From assembly GCF_918797505.1 (NCBI RefSeq), contig NC_092793.1, forward strand, positions 8,244,320 to 8,308,319: a stretch of 64,000 nucleotides of DNA, written 5' to 3'. This document shows, piece after piece, positions 1 to 11,388 of this stretch. Every line of letters begins with the position of its first letter. Within the stretch, counting starts at the first letter, position 1. A program made the translations under genes and the position numbers. The DNA comes from Bemisia tabaci. Its lineage: Eukaryota > Arthropoda > Insecta > Hemiptera > Aleyrodidae. The notes under the pieces are model-generated. The model was not told the origin of the DNA, did no database searches, and worked only from the letters and a program-made list of their open reading frames with translations.

Positions 1-504
<504 letters not shown>

Positions 505-1980
505 CATTATGACCCTATGTACTCTATGGGTCAAGTCAACTGTTCTGCAAAGAATCAGGCTTCCACTATAGTTTGATGCAGGTGATATCATCGAAACAAA
601 TAATATCTGCAACCTCATGACGTTCAGTCTGGAGAGTCGGAACCTTAGTTTTGCGTCTTAACAAACTGAGCCTGTAGCGACCAGCGGATAGCGAAGCTGA
701 AAATTGACCGACAATTTCACTTTCAATCAGCACAGTTGTACGTATTTATGGGAAATCAAACTATGTGGTAGTGGGAAGATGGGGTGTGCTCGCTTGTGCT
801 CGGGCCCTAAGAATGAATGGGACTTTAGAAGTGCCAGTGACGTCAGCGGTGAGGACGGACTATGAGGAGGTGCGACACGAGTGACGACAACCAGATCATC
901 AGTCTGTAACTCATGAGCCCTGTCCACAAGACTCTTGTGCGGCTGCCCACGGCTCACGAGTTAGCGCCCAGTTCCTTTTGATTTAATGTCAAATCCTGCT
1001 TTTCCATTTTCTCAAAAGGAACTACATCCACTGACCACATTGTTTCTTATCCAGCTTCCAAGGGTACACCCCATCTTTCCACTTCTACATAGTTTCTTTT
1101 AGCATAAATACGTCCAGTTATAGAATGTTCAGTCCATTTTACTTACCAGCTCTTTTATGAGTAGCCTATTAGACTCTAACCAGCTTTTAAGGCTCCTCTA
1201 CTCAATCTTATAGTCATTTTGAAGGGGTTAGTCTATTAAATTAATCTCCTAATGAGGCTTAACATACTTTCATGCTTGTTAACTTTTTAATAAAAATCTA
1301 ATCTAGACTTAAATTTTGTTTCTGTGCGGGAAGTCTCTGGACTTCAAGGTAAATACTGCCCATTTTTCAAGTGAGAATCAATTTTGTAGGCATTATTACC
1401 ATTTATCTAGGACATCTGGAGTACCTACTTGAGTCATTACACAGAGTTAGCCATCTCTTTAATGAAAGTACAAAATACTGACATTTTTTTACCAAGATTT
1501 GTCCTATGAATTTCGTCAAGGCCTTGAGTCAGGCTTTATTGTAGCTCATTAGCCTTTCATATCACCACTAACAACCATCATTTAGAAAGGTTATATTCTT
1601 GTTGGATTTCTAGTGTTTCGGAAAGCTAAGGAATATGTGGCGACCTAGAAAAGTCCGAGAATTTTGCTCATCAGCACAGCAACTTTAGCTGTTGGCATTA
1701 GAGATAGCATGAACAACTTCCATGTGCCTTTTTCCTTGGTTTGAATTTCTAGAAGCAGAAATTTTGTCCTACGGCAAAATTTTTTTTACCTAATTAAATG
1801 AGGAAAAAAAAATCTAAACGAATGATTTTCTCAACAAAGGTCAGAAAAAGTCTGAGAATTTGGACATTTTAGAGTTGGGTGAAGAAAACAAATCAGGGAA
1901 TAAGGAAATCATAAAAGCTCCACGAACCTTTATTATTCCTTTCGTATATTATTCAATTTGACTTTTTATTTCTTTTGCAG
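505..1980. other. UBE2S upstream or first-intron sequence
   Basis: This stretch contains a foldback repeat (739-1115) and otherwise AT-rich non-coding DNA. It ends in a pyrimidine-rich acceptor with AG at 1979-1980. The first coding exon of UBE2S should encode only a Met and a few residues. I could not pick it out: no ATG in a good start context followed shortly by a consensus donor stands out. An ATG at 576 is followed by a possible donor at 582, but both are weak. Confidence 0.5.
739..1115. repeat. Foldback element with CGTATTTATG-type terminal inverted repeats
   Basis: The left end (tacgtatttatggg) and the right end (agcataaatacgtcc) are inverted and pair over about 50 bases, including the motif aagatggggtgt and its complement. 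The interior carries a second palindromic section around gagccctgtcc/gtgagccgtgggc. The termini resemble those of the 122-bp palindromes at 54499 and 55606, so it is probably a longer relative of that family. Confidence 0.7.
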
Positions 1981-2122
1981 AATGTTGAAAATCTATCCCC
2001 TCAAATAATTCGACAGATAGCAAAAGAAATGCATGATCTGGCCCATGATCCCCCAGAAGGTATAAAAGTGACCCTAAATGAACAAGATGTCACTGATATT
2101 CAAGCTTGTATCGAAGGTCCAG
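1981..2122 (+). CDS. UBE2S: UBE2S exon: N-terminal helix and first strands of the E2 fold
   Basis: It begins after TTTTGCAG in phase 0 ([12 protein letters not shown]) and ends after the first base of a codon at a strong donor, GTAAAT (2123). It encodes the N-terminal helix and DPPEGIKV, which correspond closely to human UBE2S. Low-complexity intron follows. Confidence 0.95.
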
Positions 2123-5100
2123 GTAAATATTTTCCTATTTTTAATCATACAGAAATTTGTTTAACAGGGGTATGCATTCAATCACATTTTTTCATCAATT
2201 AACCTGCTTATAAATGAGGTGAAACCCAGATTACGTCTGTTTGTTGGGACCAGACTCACATTGGATGTGATAAAAAAAATCATGGTTAAAGCAAGGTCCC
2301 AAAACTTAAAGAGCTACTCTTATATCAATAAGCACAATTATGGAACGCTCTAAAATAACTGCACCCATTCATGCATTCAATACCTATTTATTCATTTCCT
2401 GCTCATTTCTGGAAAGATAACTTCTTTCTGTGTTGAAAGCAGTACTTATATTATTGCGGTACAACATTGTAAGAGTATCAGTCGGAAGCGAAAGACAGAA
2501 TAAGACATCTTGATCATTACGTGCATTCTTGCCAAGACAATTCAGAAAGTGTCAAAGTTTGCATGCTACTAGTAAGCATGGTCACTTCAATCAAGACTGG
2601 AATCACTAAAATGGTCACTTTCCCCTTCTAAATGAAGAATACAATTATGGGAGCCCTGTAATCGAAAGTTGAAAACTCTCTCCTCCATTTAAATCCTTTG
2701 AAATGAATCGACTCTTTGTAAGACAGCCTGCCTCAATTTATATCTATATTGGTTGCTTTTGATGAACATTTTTGTTAATCTAGAAAACCTAAGGTTGCCA
2801 TCTTCCAAGAATTTCCACTGGAAATCAGAGGCTTTAAACAGAATTCAGGCACCTCAAAATTCATGCACTAGTTCACTGTTGCCTCCCCCTACTTGCAGGA
2901 AGAACTGACCTATTGGCAATCAGATGGGAATCCTGTACCTGTAGGGTAAAGAACTGCAGGTTCTAAAGGGTGGGGGGGGGGGGGAGCCCATGTCTGAGGC
3001 CATCCAGCATGCATTGCTCCCCTCCCATCTGGCAATCCTGATTGGTTTATCTTGATCCAGCAGGCTGATTGTTGAAATTGATAGACAAAGTAATAGGCAA
3101 CAAAGTAGACATAGGGAGTATAAAGCGATCCTGTTAGTTGAAATGAGTGTTTCCTTTAGACTGAGGGGCAAATGATGAACTAACCTTAGGGGCTCTTGTG
3201 GGTTGCTGTTAATTAGTCTATAACGCACCTCCTTTGTCTATTGCAACCACATGCTTCCACCAATAGGATTTCTTTTGTCTTTTCTGGTCTATAGCTTTTT
3301 CTATCAATTTTAATAATTGGCCTGCTGGTGGGCGTAAGTACAGTGGTTGTTGTAATAGCGTTTTATTCTTGCTGATGAAGCAAAAGAAAAGAGGAAAATG
3401 AAATATTTCATGCCCTATCTTAAGTACAACTTTATAATTTAAGTTGAATGTTATCATCAAGAAATGCCCTTTCATTGTGAGTGACATGGTCAGAACTGAG
3501 TATATTTGAATCTGTACAAAATTTTAATGATTTTATCGATTAATCTTCATTTCGAATTTCAGCGGATACCCCATATGCTGGTGGAGTTTTTAGAGTCAAA
3601 TTATCTCTAGGCAAAGATTTTCCTCAGGCTCCTCCCAAGGCTTTCTTTCTCACAAAAATTTTTCATCCAAACGTTGCAATTAATGGAGAAATTTGTGTCA
3701 ACACTTTGAAACGAGATTGGAAACCTGACCTTGGAATCAAACACATTCTTTTGGTAAGTTTGTAGCTCCTTTTCAGAATTGTATGGGTTAAGGCAAGTCT
3801 CTTCCGTTTTGCATCTATACACAGTTCGAAAAGTAGGGAAATATGTCTGGTATTTTAATGCAGAATGGTTCACGCTTACAGCTGTTGGCCAATGCTGAAG
3901 ATTCTAATTTTTTTCAGAGGGTTTAGGGAGGGAGAGAGAGAGAAAAGATGAAAAGTGAAGTTCGAATAGAAAAATCATTAGCAGTAGCAGCTGATTAATT
4001 ATTCATTAGGAGCCTTTAACTTTTTTACAACCACATTTTCTCTCGGTAATATTTCATTTTAGCAACATCAATTTCGTAGAGAAGTCTTGATCTATGTTCA
4101 AAACCCAAAGGCGCCTAACACGCCTAAGAAATTGATCATGGCGCCTAAAAAATGAAGGCTCTGCGCCAAAGTGGCCCCCAAAAGTCCTCCCCCCTCAAAA
4201 AATCCTAATTTTACCATTTGGTGGTATTTTGAAATTTCGACGCATGGTACTGTATTCTGAATTTTCACTAAATGCGCCTGATACGTAGGCAAAAAGTCAA
4301 TTCGGCCCCTAACAAATCTTCAATGGCCCCTAAAAATCAAGCTTGATGCCTGAAACTCGAAGGTGAGTTTCGAACACCAGTCTTGGTGCTTGACCCAACA
4401 ACAAAATCGAGTCCCTCTTCTGAGTTTTTGTCATGTTTCCAATCTAACCATGTATCTTTATCTCTGACCCATTTTTTTTTTTCAAATTTAATTTTGGTGT
4501 TTCGTTTTTCAGACTGTCAAATGTCTATTAATTGTTCCAAATGCAGAGAGTGCACTAAATGAGGAGGCAGGCAAATTACTTTTAGAACACTATGAAGACT
4601 ACTCTCAAAGAGCCAAAATGATGACGGAAATACATGCATTGGTAAGAAGCACTTCTTCTCTGATTTCAATACCAGTATGTCATGAAACGTTCCTGAAACT
4701 TATCAAGTGGAGTCAACCGTCCATAGCAAAAATGGCTTTAATACATTAAAAAATTTTCAATTTTCTTCCTGACAAAATATTCCATTTTATTTTTTCACAG
4801 TAGCAATCTACTATTTGATCTTTAAATTTTCAAAACAATTATTCCGTCCATTGAGAACTCAAATTGAAGAAAAAAAATGAAGTGATCAGATTATCTTGTA
4901 TTGAATTACAGGGTGTCTCGCATCAGGATTTTCCTGATTCTATCAGGATTTGAGGTCAATCAGGATTTAATCCCGATTTCATCAGCATTTGAGGAAAATT
5001 CTGTCGTAAAATCAGGGTTTGAGAAAAGTCGGGCATCCTCTTATTATCCGTTAATTGTCCGTCATTCGTCCATTAATTTTTCTCTGCAAAAAATCAGGAT

Positions 5101-6330
5101 TTGTAAAAATTATGAAATCAGGACTCAGCAGTAAGAAATCAGGATTCCCCAAAAGGAAATAAAACTAGACACCCTTGATTATTTAGTTTGAATAAAATTC
5201 TAAGTTTTACAATGGTACTATTATTCATCTTTTAGACGACAGATGTTATCATTTGTGATACAAAGGGCTGCTTTTGCATTATATCATACACTAGGGGGAG
5301 GGAAGTCCTGTAAAGGTCTGGTGTGAGGTATCTTTGCTCTGCATCACGTATGCCAGATAAAGGGTGTCCCAGAAAATCCCGAACTGATACTGTGATTTCA
5401 GAATTAAGATAGCTGTTGATCTGATTTTGGTCTTGTTTTAAAGCTAAAGTCTTGTCCACATGAGCGCGGTTTGCGGAACTTATTCGACAAACTGATCAGT
5501 TTGCCAAAACTTGTTCCATAAGATGAGGGATGCTGTCCATACAAGTTCATCTGAACTGGAACTTTTTGTGTTTGATGATGGGAGTTTGGAAGGTTTTGCG
5601 AGGAAGCTGTTTTATGCAAAATTAGAAGTTCCTTAAAACTGAATATTAACAAAACACTAATTATATAGATTAGCTGCTAATTCCAAAGAGTTGTGTTGGG
5701 AATACACATGCATTCATTGACAGAAACATCAATTTAACAGCCAATTCGAAAGATTAAATAAATTTGTATTTAAAGTAATTTGCTTCATTAGTTTCTCCAC
5801 TTGGGTATTCCCAACTGAAGTGGCTCTTGCATAAATCACCTACATCCATCTTTTCACTTTTGAGTTTTTCTATTTATAATATTCTTCGGGGGCAGATGTA
5901 ACTACGAAAAAGACTCATTTCAGGATGTAAGTAATCCCAGAACGGATCTTTAAACCTCGTAGATGGTTGTATTTTAACTTGAAAAATATTGACGTTTTAT
6001 AGACAGTAAATAATCCATAAAGCATAATCGGAAAAATGGGCATTACTTAGCGGTTTTTGCACAAGCCAATTCAATTGATGATGCATAATCTGCACTTGTT
6101 ACTCTTTATGAATCGTTGTTGACCACTGAGACAAAATTGTGAGCACTTTTAGACTTATTTGTTTTTTATCTATTCTGTTCTTCAAATTTCAGTCCACCAA
6201 AGTTCCAAAAATGGGCTTGGAAACATCTACCTCCGACGGACCTCTAGCGAAGAAGCATGCAGGTCTTAAAGTTCCGGCAGATAAGAAAAAAATCCTGAAA
6301 GACAAAAAGAGGACTCTTAAACGGTTATGA
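1981..6330 (+). CDS. UBE2S: Ubiquitin-conjugating enzyme E2 S (four exons; first exon not found)
   Basis: UBE2S is the chain-elongating E2 of the anaphase-promoting complex (APC/C) and builds K11-linked ubiquitin chains on mitotic substrates. The exons 1981-2122, 3563-3753, 4513-4641 and 6193-6330 join in phase into 199 residues plus a stop. The human protein has 222. Visible landmarks are the N-terminal NVENL start of the E2 fold, TPYAGG, the HPN motif, and the active-site cysteine in GEICVN (codon 3694-3696). A lysine-rich C-terminal extension follows, containing AKKHAG and ending in LKRL. In known UBE2S proteins the matching LRRL tail docks on the APC/C, so the extension and tail separate this protein from other E2s. 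All visible junctions are GT-AG. The initiator Met must lie on an exon upstream of 1981 that I could not identify. The gene is convergent with TOX. An AATAAA at 8113 is a candidate poly(A) signal. Confidence 0.95.
3057..3328. repeat. Foldback element, family C (GGCCGAT...GATAGACAAAG termini)
   Basis: The left end reads cagcaggctgattgttgaaa and the right end taataattggcctgctgg, an inverted pair, with gatagacaaag and its complement next to them. It is a divergent copy of the elements at 24539 and 27980, which share the internal gtctatagga and gttgctgttagttagtc motifs. It lies in a UBE2S intron. Confidence 0.75.
3563..3753 (+). CDS. UBE2S: UBE2S exon with the catalytic cysteine
   Basis: The acceptor is AATTTCAG (3561-3562) and the donor is GTAAGT (3754). 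The exon encodes [15 protein letters not shown], the HPN motif in KIFHPNV and the active-site Cys in GEICVN, ending GIKHILL. It completes the alanine codon split with the previous exon. It is the core of the E2 fold and leaves no doubt about the family. Confidence 0.96.
4513..4641 (+). CDS. UBE2S: UBE2S exon: end of the UBC domain
   Basis: Forty-three codons lie between TTTTTCAG and GTAAGA, in phase 0 on both sides. They encode [20 protein letters not shown] and a final helix ending in MTEIHAL, the last part of the UBC fold. Confidence 0.95.
4908..5176. repeat. Short inverted-repeat element with AGGGTGTCT termini and TCAGGATTT internal repeats
   Basis: It starts acagggtgtct and ends agacaccct, a short terminal inverted repeat. 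Between them the word tcaggattt or atcaggattt recurs about eight times. A second element with the same termini but a different interior repeat lies at 55161-55458. It sits in the last UBE2S intron. Confidence 0.7.
6193..6330 (+). CDS. UBE2S: UBE2S last exon: APC/C-docking tail
   Basis: The acceptor is AAATTTCAG (6191-6192), phase 0; TGA is at 6328-6330. It encodes the basic extension, with AKKHAG and many lysines, and ends in LKRL. In characterised UBE2S proteins the C-terminal LRRL peptide binds the APC2/APC4 region of the APC/C. The Arg-to-Lys change here is conservative. Confidence 0.94.
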   Translation, partial: STKVPKMGLETSTSDGPLAKKHAGLKVPADKKKILKDKKRTLKRL

Positions 6331-6764
6331 AATCTTTTCGCCAGTTTTAATTTTTTATTTTAAGTCAAATTTTCTCTTATGAAGTGAAAAAAAAATCAGA
6401 TTTATGTGTACCCATGCTCATACTTCCTCTACATGAAAGATTACTGACCTATCGTGTGTTTTTTATCAGGTTTCCCCCTTTGATATTTCAATATCCACAG
6501 TGAAACTGTTTTAGTCATGAATCAAAAAGACTATACCAATATCTGATTCATTATAATTGGGGTTTGACCTTTCACAATTATTAATTTTGTAATGGGCCAT
6601 TAGATAAGACCTGAACTAGAAAAAATGTCATACGTTTTCTCTTCATGATCTTAAGTAGAAAAAAATTCAAATAATGGGAAGTTGAAAAATCAACCCCTGA
6701 ACGAAATATTAACAAGTATTTTTAACACAGACCAAATAGGAGGTAGACAATACGAATGACCAAA

Positions 6765-7103
6765 GCAAGTGAAACGTAGGTATGCCCCAGAACTTGGCTT
6801 GCGGCTCCCGCCACTAAATTTGAATTTCAACAACTAGTCTTGGCCAAAAACAAATATGACAGTCTCCTTGAAAAAAATGAACAAAGAGCCTCCTCACTGA
6901 AAAAAGCAAATGAATTTTCATTCTTAAATGCACTTGCACTGAATTTGTTCATTTTTATTATCAGCAGCAGACAGACGGTCACATTTGTTTTCGGGCAAGA
7001 GTACAAAGTCGTTAAAATTGAAATTGCTACAGTTCTTGAAGCGAGAGCCGAAAGCGAAGTTCTGGCTTCAAAAATCGAGAAGAGCATACCTATGTTTCAC
7101 TTA
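6765..7103. repeat. MITE-like element with terminal inverted repeats
   Basis: The left end (gcaagtgaaacgtaggtatg, then agaacttggcttgcggctc) is the imperfect reverse complement of the right end (gagccgaaagcgaagttct, then gcatacctatgtttcacttac). About 60 bases pair at each end. The open frames on both strands here, about 88 codons each, are by-products of the symmetry and not genes. Confidence 0.75.
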
Positions 7104-9150
7104 CATTGACAAATGACATCGTTTGTATTTTGTCCCTTTAATCAATGTTAATTGTAAATATGTAATTAGATTTTGTCTAGGAGTTGATTTCCAGCCTTCG
7201 TATTCTTTGATTGATTCTCCTCATGAAATTAAGGAGAGATAACATTGCAGTGCAGTACTTTACCTTAATTCCTACCTTGTCTAGTGGTCCATTATTCACT
7301 TTATGAGGGACTTCAGCTCCCCGTGAACGATTCATCCCCACTAACAGTCATAAGATGTATTAGAGCTATTTTCAGCGACAGCCTTAAGTAAAAATTAAGT
7401 CTAATGACTCTAAGGTTTTTTCAGAATATTAACTCTTCCCGCTTTAGATTCTTACGACAATATTATTCTGTTGAAAATCCAACATCATCATCGTGAAATT
7501 AAAAAAAGATTACATTTATGAACAAGCTGTTTTTCACGAGTCTTTTGCCCATGATTTCTCTGAAAAGAATTGAGGTTTATTGTCAACAGGTGCGGGATTT
7601 GCCTCGATAAAATTTTTCTTTCCATCATGTAAAGCTCATACCATAATCATAACAATCTTGAAATAGAAGCGAATTGTAAATTCATTTTCTAGTCTTGCTA
7701 TTAAAAAAAAGGGAAAATAAGAATCATTCAACATCACTCAAATGTCTTATTGTAATAGTTTTTAGATAGTTCAATTACACTAAGTATTTCTTTCTCCAGT
7801 GTTTTGAAACAGATGTAAGTTAAGTCAATGCATGAATAGGTTTAGTGTCGAGCTCTTGATGTTTGGGAGCAACAATTTTTCATTCGCTCTAACCCACGTC
7901 TTACTGCTCCTAGGGTAAAAAATGTTTACATTTTTTTCTTAATTTTTGTGCAGCACAGTTTCAAGTTGCAGTTCTTTTGCAAATTATTATTCATCGAAAA
8001 ATTTTGCTCTTAACAAACTTATCAATTTTCTGATCAATTTTTTTTCATATTGAGCTGTGTCATAGCCTGTCGTTCATTTTTAATGAGCTTCATTGTAGAT
8101 TTCAGAGGAAAAAATAAAATATTGTCTGTCAATGAAGAAGGCTGAAAACTGCCTAGAGTGACTACTACCTCGGGAGGAATCAATTCGGAGAAAGTTAGAT
8201 TCAACCATGCACCAACTCATTTGAGTGAATCGTAGTAACTAGGTAATTTTGTAAAAAGTACTTTGAAGGCAAGGCCCGAAATCGCACTAACTATCCTGAA
8301 GGAGATGCATTAATTTTCTACTGTATGTTAAAGGCAAAACAGGTTAAATAAGAGACATATATATTATCCTATGCTCCAAATTTACAAATTTTTACTTTTA
8401 GTTTGATGACTGATGCAGAGTTTCTGGTATATACCTCACTCCTAAAGGTTCGCTATGTTTTGACCTTCATACATTTGAAACTGCTTTTATATCGTCATTT
8501 TAGACAAAGAGCTTTCACACAAATCACAATCCTGGACTCATATTCAGTCATATATCCAAGATTTGTACCATCAACAATATTCTGAACGATGATTTGAACA
8601 GAGTTCTCCCAAACTTTTGATCCTCTTCATACGAGCTGCTCTCTGTTACATATGTGCCTGTGAATTCATGTTTATGTTTGCAACAACAACCTTTTTGTCG
8701 AAAATTGGAACCCTTGAATTTCAATCAAAGGAATGGCCAAGCTAACTCTTAGCACAAGAGATCTTAAAGACTTTTCATGAATGCTCTATGGTTAGTGTTA
8801 ACCTGAAGTTCCCAAATTAGCTATCCACACCTATCTTTCTCTCTTGAATCACTAATAACGCTGAAATTTCCATTTCATCTTTATTAGTTGTTATCCATTG
8901 TTGTCAGTTTTAACTCAGGCCAAACTATTCTATGTAACTTTGCTGTGGTGGCGGAATATTTTGATTTACATTTTAATGCTTACATTGGCTCAATTCATGC
9001 AGTCAATGTGTGTACCTTGACCTTTGAATCAACAATCAGCCATTCTGAAAATCTTTTAAGCTTTCTTAAAAGACGCATATGAAAATTCACAACTCAAGTA
9101 TTATGTGACTATAATTTATTGACTAGGATTCTTTCGTTTTAATATGTTAG

Positions 9151-9478
9151 CAATGGAGAATTTGCACGCAATTTTTTTATTGCTTCATCTGAAAGTGCCT
9201 AATGAGCTGAGTTCGCAATATTTTTCATAATTTTTTTCTGACATGGGAAATTGGAGAAAAATTGATTTAAAAGTGAGAAAATGCGCCGCCTTGTGACGTC
9301 ATCTGGCGGCATTTTCCATTTAAACACATGTATTTTAGCAGAATCGGTTATTTTGTCATATCTCCTCTAATAATCGCTCAATTTATGAATCAAGGGTATC
9401 TTCGTGTTCAGTTCACTCAGAGGATTCCACTTAAACAGGAAATTCATCAAATTTCAGACCCTTGCAAATTCTCCATTG
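9151..9478. repeat. Family F inverted-repeat element, 328 bp
   Basis: It starts caatggagaatttgcacgca and ends cttgcaaattctccattg, with a central cgccttgtgacgtcatctgg. A second copy of the same length lies at 48232-48559, and an inverted partial copy at about 52181-52336. Confidence 0.8.
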
Positions 9479-11212
9479 TGGCAACGACTGGTGTCTGACG
9501 GCATTCTAAATTTATGGATGATGTCCAGCACCAGCAACCAACAGTTTAATATCAAATTGTAAGGAGATAATAATTTTTTCCGCAAGTTTTGATCTCAAAG
9601 CTCTCAGGAATCCAGTTCTAGTTTAAAATGTCTTGTAATATCTGGCTCAGTTCCAAAAAAGAGTAGGATCGTGGTATAAGGATTGTGGGGTGCTGGTGCC
9701 TGATGGTATGTCTGTCACATGGTCATGCTTCGTGGAAAGATCCAAATGACAGTAATTGACTGCAGACTCAGCTTTACTGAGAGGCTTAACGCAAGATAGT
9801 GACTTCTACACAAGTGGCATCGTGCTTTTCAATAAATTCATTGATTTGTCGTTTATCCTAGATAAAAAGATTGAATATCAGGTTGTTTGCGACGAAGACC
9901 TTAATAATAGATTTTTACCTTAGGTTGAAATGGAGAAGCATCGATTTTCTATAATTCATGCCTCGCCACTGTTCTGCACCTGTTTTCAAACTTCACTGCA
10001 TAAATGTATCTTAATCTCTTTTTCTTTAAAGAAACAAATTCAATTTTGTAACAGCTGTCAGTCTTTTCTCTGTTTCAATAAGCACTAAACCAGATTTTGA
10101 GCTTGGCTAATCTTCTCATCATCAGTTATGACCAATGATTTGTTTAAGAGTACTTATTCGGTGAAACTTCAGGTCTTCGTTTTTCCAAAGAGTGAGGCCA
10201 GCTTGTAAAATTACTGCACCACTAAATTTTCAATCCATTAGTTCATAGGTCTTCGAATTTCTCACTATGTTAGCTGCCTCAGATGGAGTTCATGCCAGGA
10301 AAAGGGTCATACTGAAACCAAAATGAAAATAGCTGATCTCTATCCGTGCATGGGTTTACACTGTACACATTGTATTATATTTATTACTGTAAAATTTTAA
10401 CGATATTGTGGAAGGAAGTTGATGTAGTGAAACCAAAAATTTGCGGAAGTTTTCCAGCTTCCTGGGGTCAAATTCATAATCACGTTATGATAAAAAGAAA
10501 ATTGAAGGATGTCCTTGGCTTTAATCAGTTCTTTACGATTGCTTTCTCTGGGAATCTTATAAACAGTTCAAAATTAATTGTATTATGTATTTACTTGCAC
10601 GCAGACTTGATTTTTCACGAGTTGCTTGGCGCAACATCTGATGAAAAAGCAAGTCTGCAAGCGAGTATTAACGTTAGTTTTGAAATTTAATGTTCTTGTA
10701 CTGTTGATGTTGATGCGACATATTAACATTTTGCGGTCTGTGGTAAACCTTCTTGTGAGGCGGCAGTTGCATTGCTGCCTAAATCCTCTACTGGCACTTT
10801 GAGAAGGTAGCAATTTCAGCCTTATTTAAATTTTAAAATCAAATTTATTCTTTTGTTTAAATTTTAGCTTCAATTTCTAATCAATTACTAGAAGAAAGTC
10901 CATAGATTAATCTCTTTTAATAATCGTCAGTAGATAAACTGTATTGTGACATTTGTTACAAACTTCCTCTAATTTAAACTGCCTGAACCTGTGAGACCAC
11001 CCTTTCAGGATATTATATCTAAATATTTGATTCACTTCTAAAGGCTCAATAACTGTTGATTTACGGATCCTCATGATGTCATGTTGGTTGCTTTCAAAAA
11101 GTTCTAGAATGCAAATTCTGTTTAAACGCTCAAACAGCAGCCATTTTGTGGGCTCAGATTGAGTTTTAAAAAGGACGAAAAATTTCTAACCTTGGCTCTT
11201 ACATTAGTGGGG

Positions 11213-11388
11213 TTTGAATTACTACCGATCTTATTGGAGACTTTAAGTGATGAATGTTCCTGAGATAATGCTCGATCTTTCTTCAGTCCTGTAGGAATTT
11301 TATTATTATTCTTATTTGCCTGCTTATCTAGTAGGACTCTAGAAGAATCTTCTGGTATCAATTTGAGTGAAGCTATTTTGTTGTCCAT
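11213..11388 (-). CDS. Possible coding exon, function unknown
   Basis: A minus-strand open frame starts at an ATG in a good context (GATAATGG). It encodes a Lys/Ser/Asn-rich stretch starting MDNKIASLKL and reaches a plausible donor (AAT|GTAAGA). Codon choice looks ordinary and the frame is free of stops for 59 codons in AT-rich DNA, but I recognise no family and found no convincing partner exon. It could be the first coding exon of a small gene between UBE2S and TOX, or chance. Confidence 0.2.

Noticed and set aside
6827..7109. Overlapping open frames of about 88 codons on both strands
   Set aside because: They lie entirely in an inverted-repeat element (6765-7103), and the symmetry explains the openness on both strands.
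10085..10270. Minus-strand coding-like words near 10.1-10.2 kb (for example ITDDEKISQAQNLV before a stop)
   Set aside because: All three frames give plausible short peptides and no convincing acceptor or preceding exon fits.
10346..10690. A 114-codon plus-strand frame
   Set aside because: The hydrophobic, aromatic composition fits translated AT-rich DNA; no domain, splice context or homologue was recognised.
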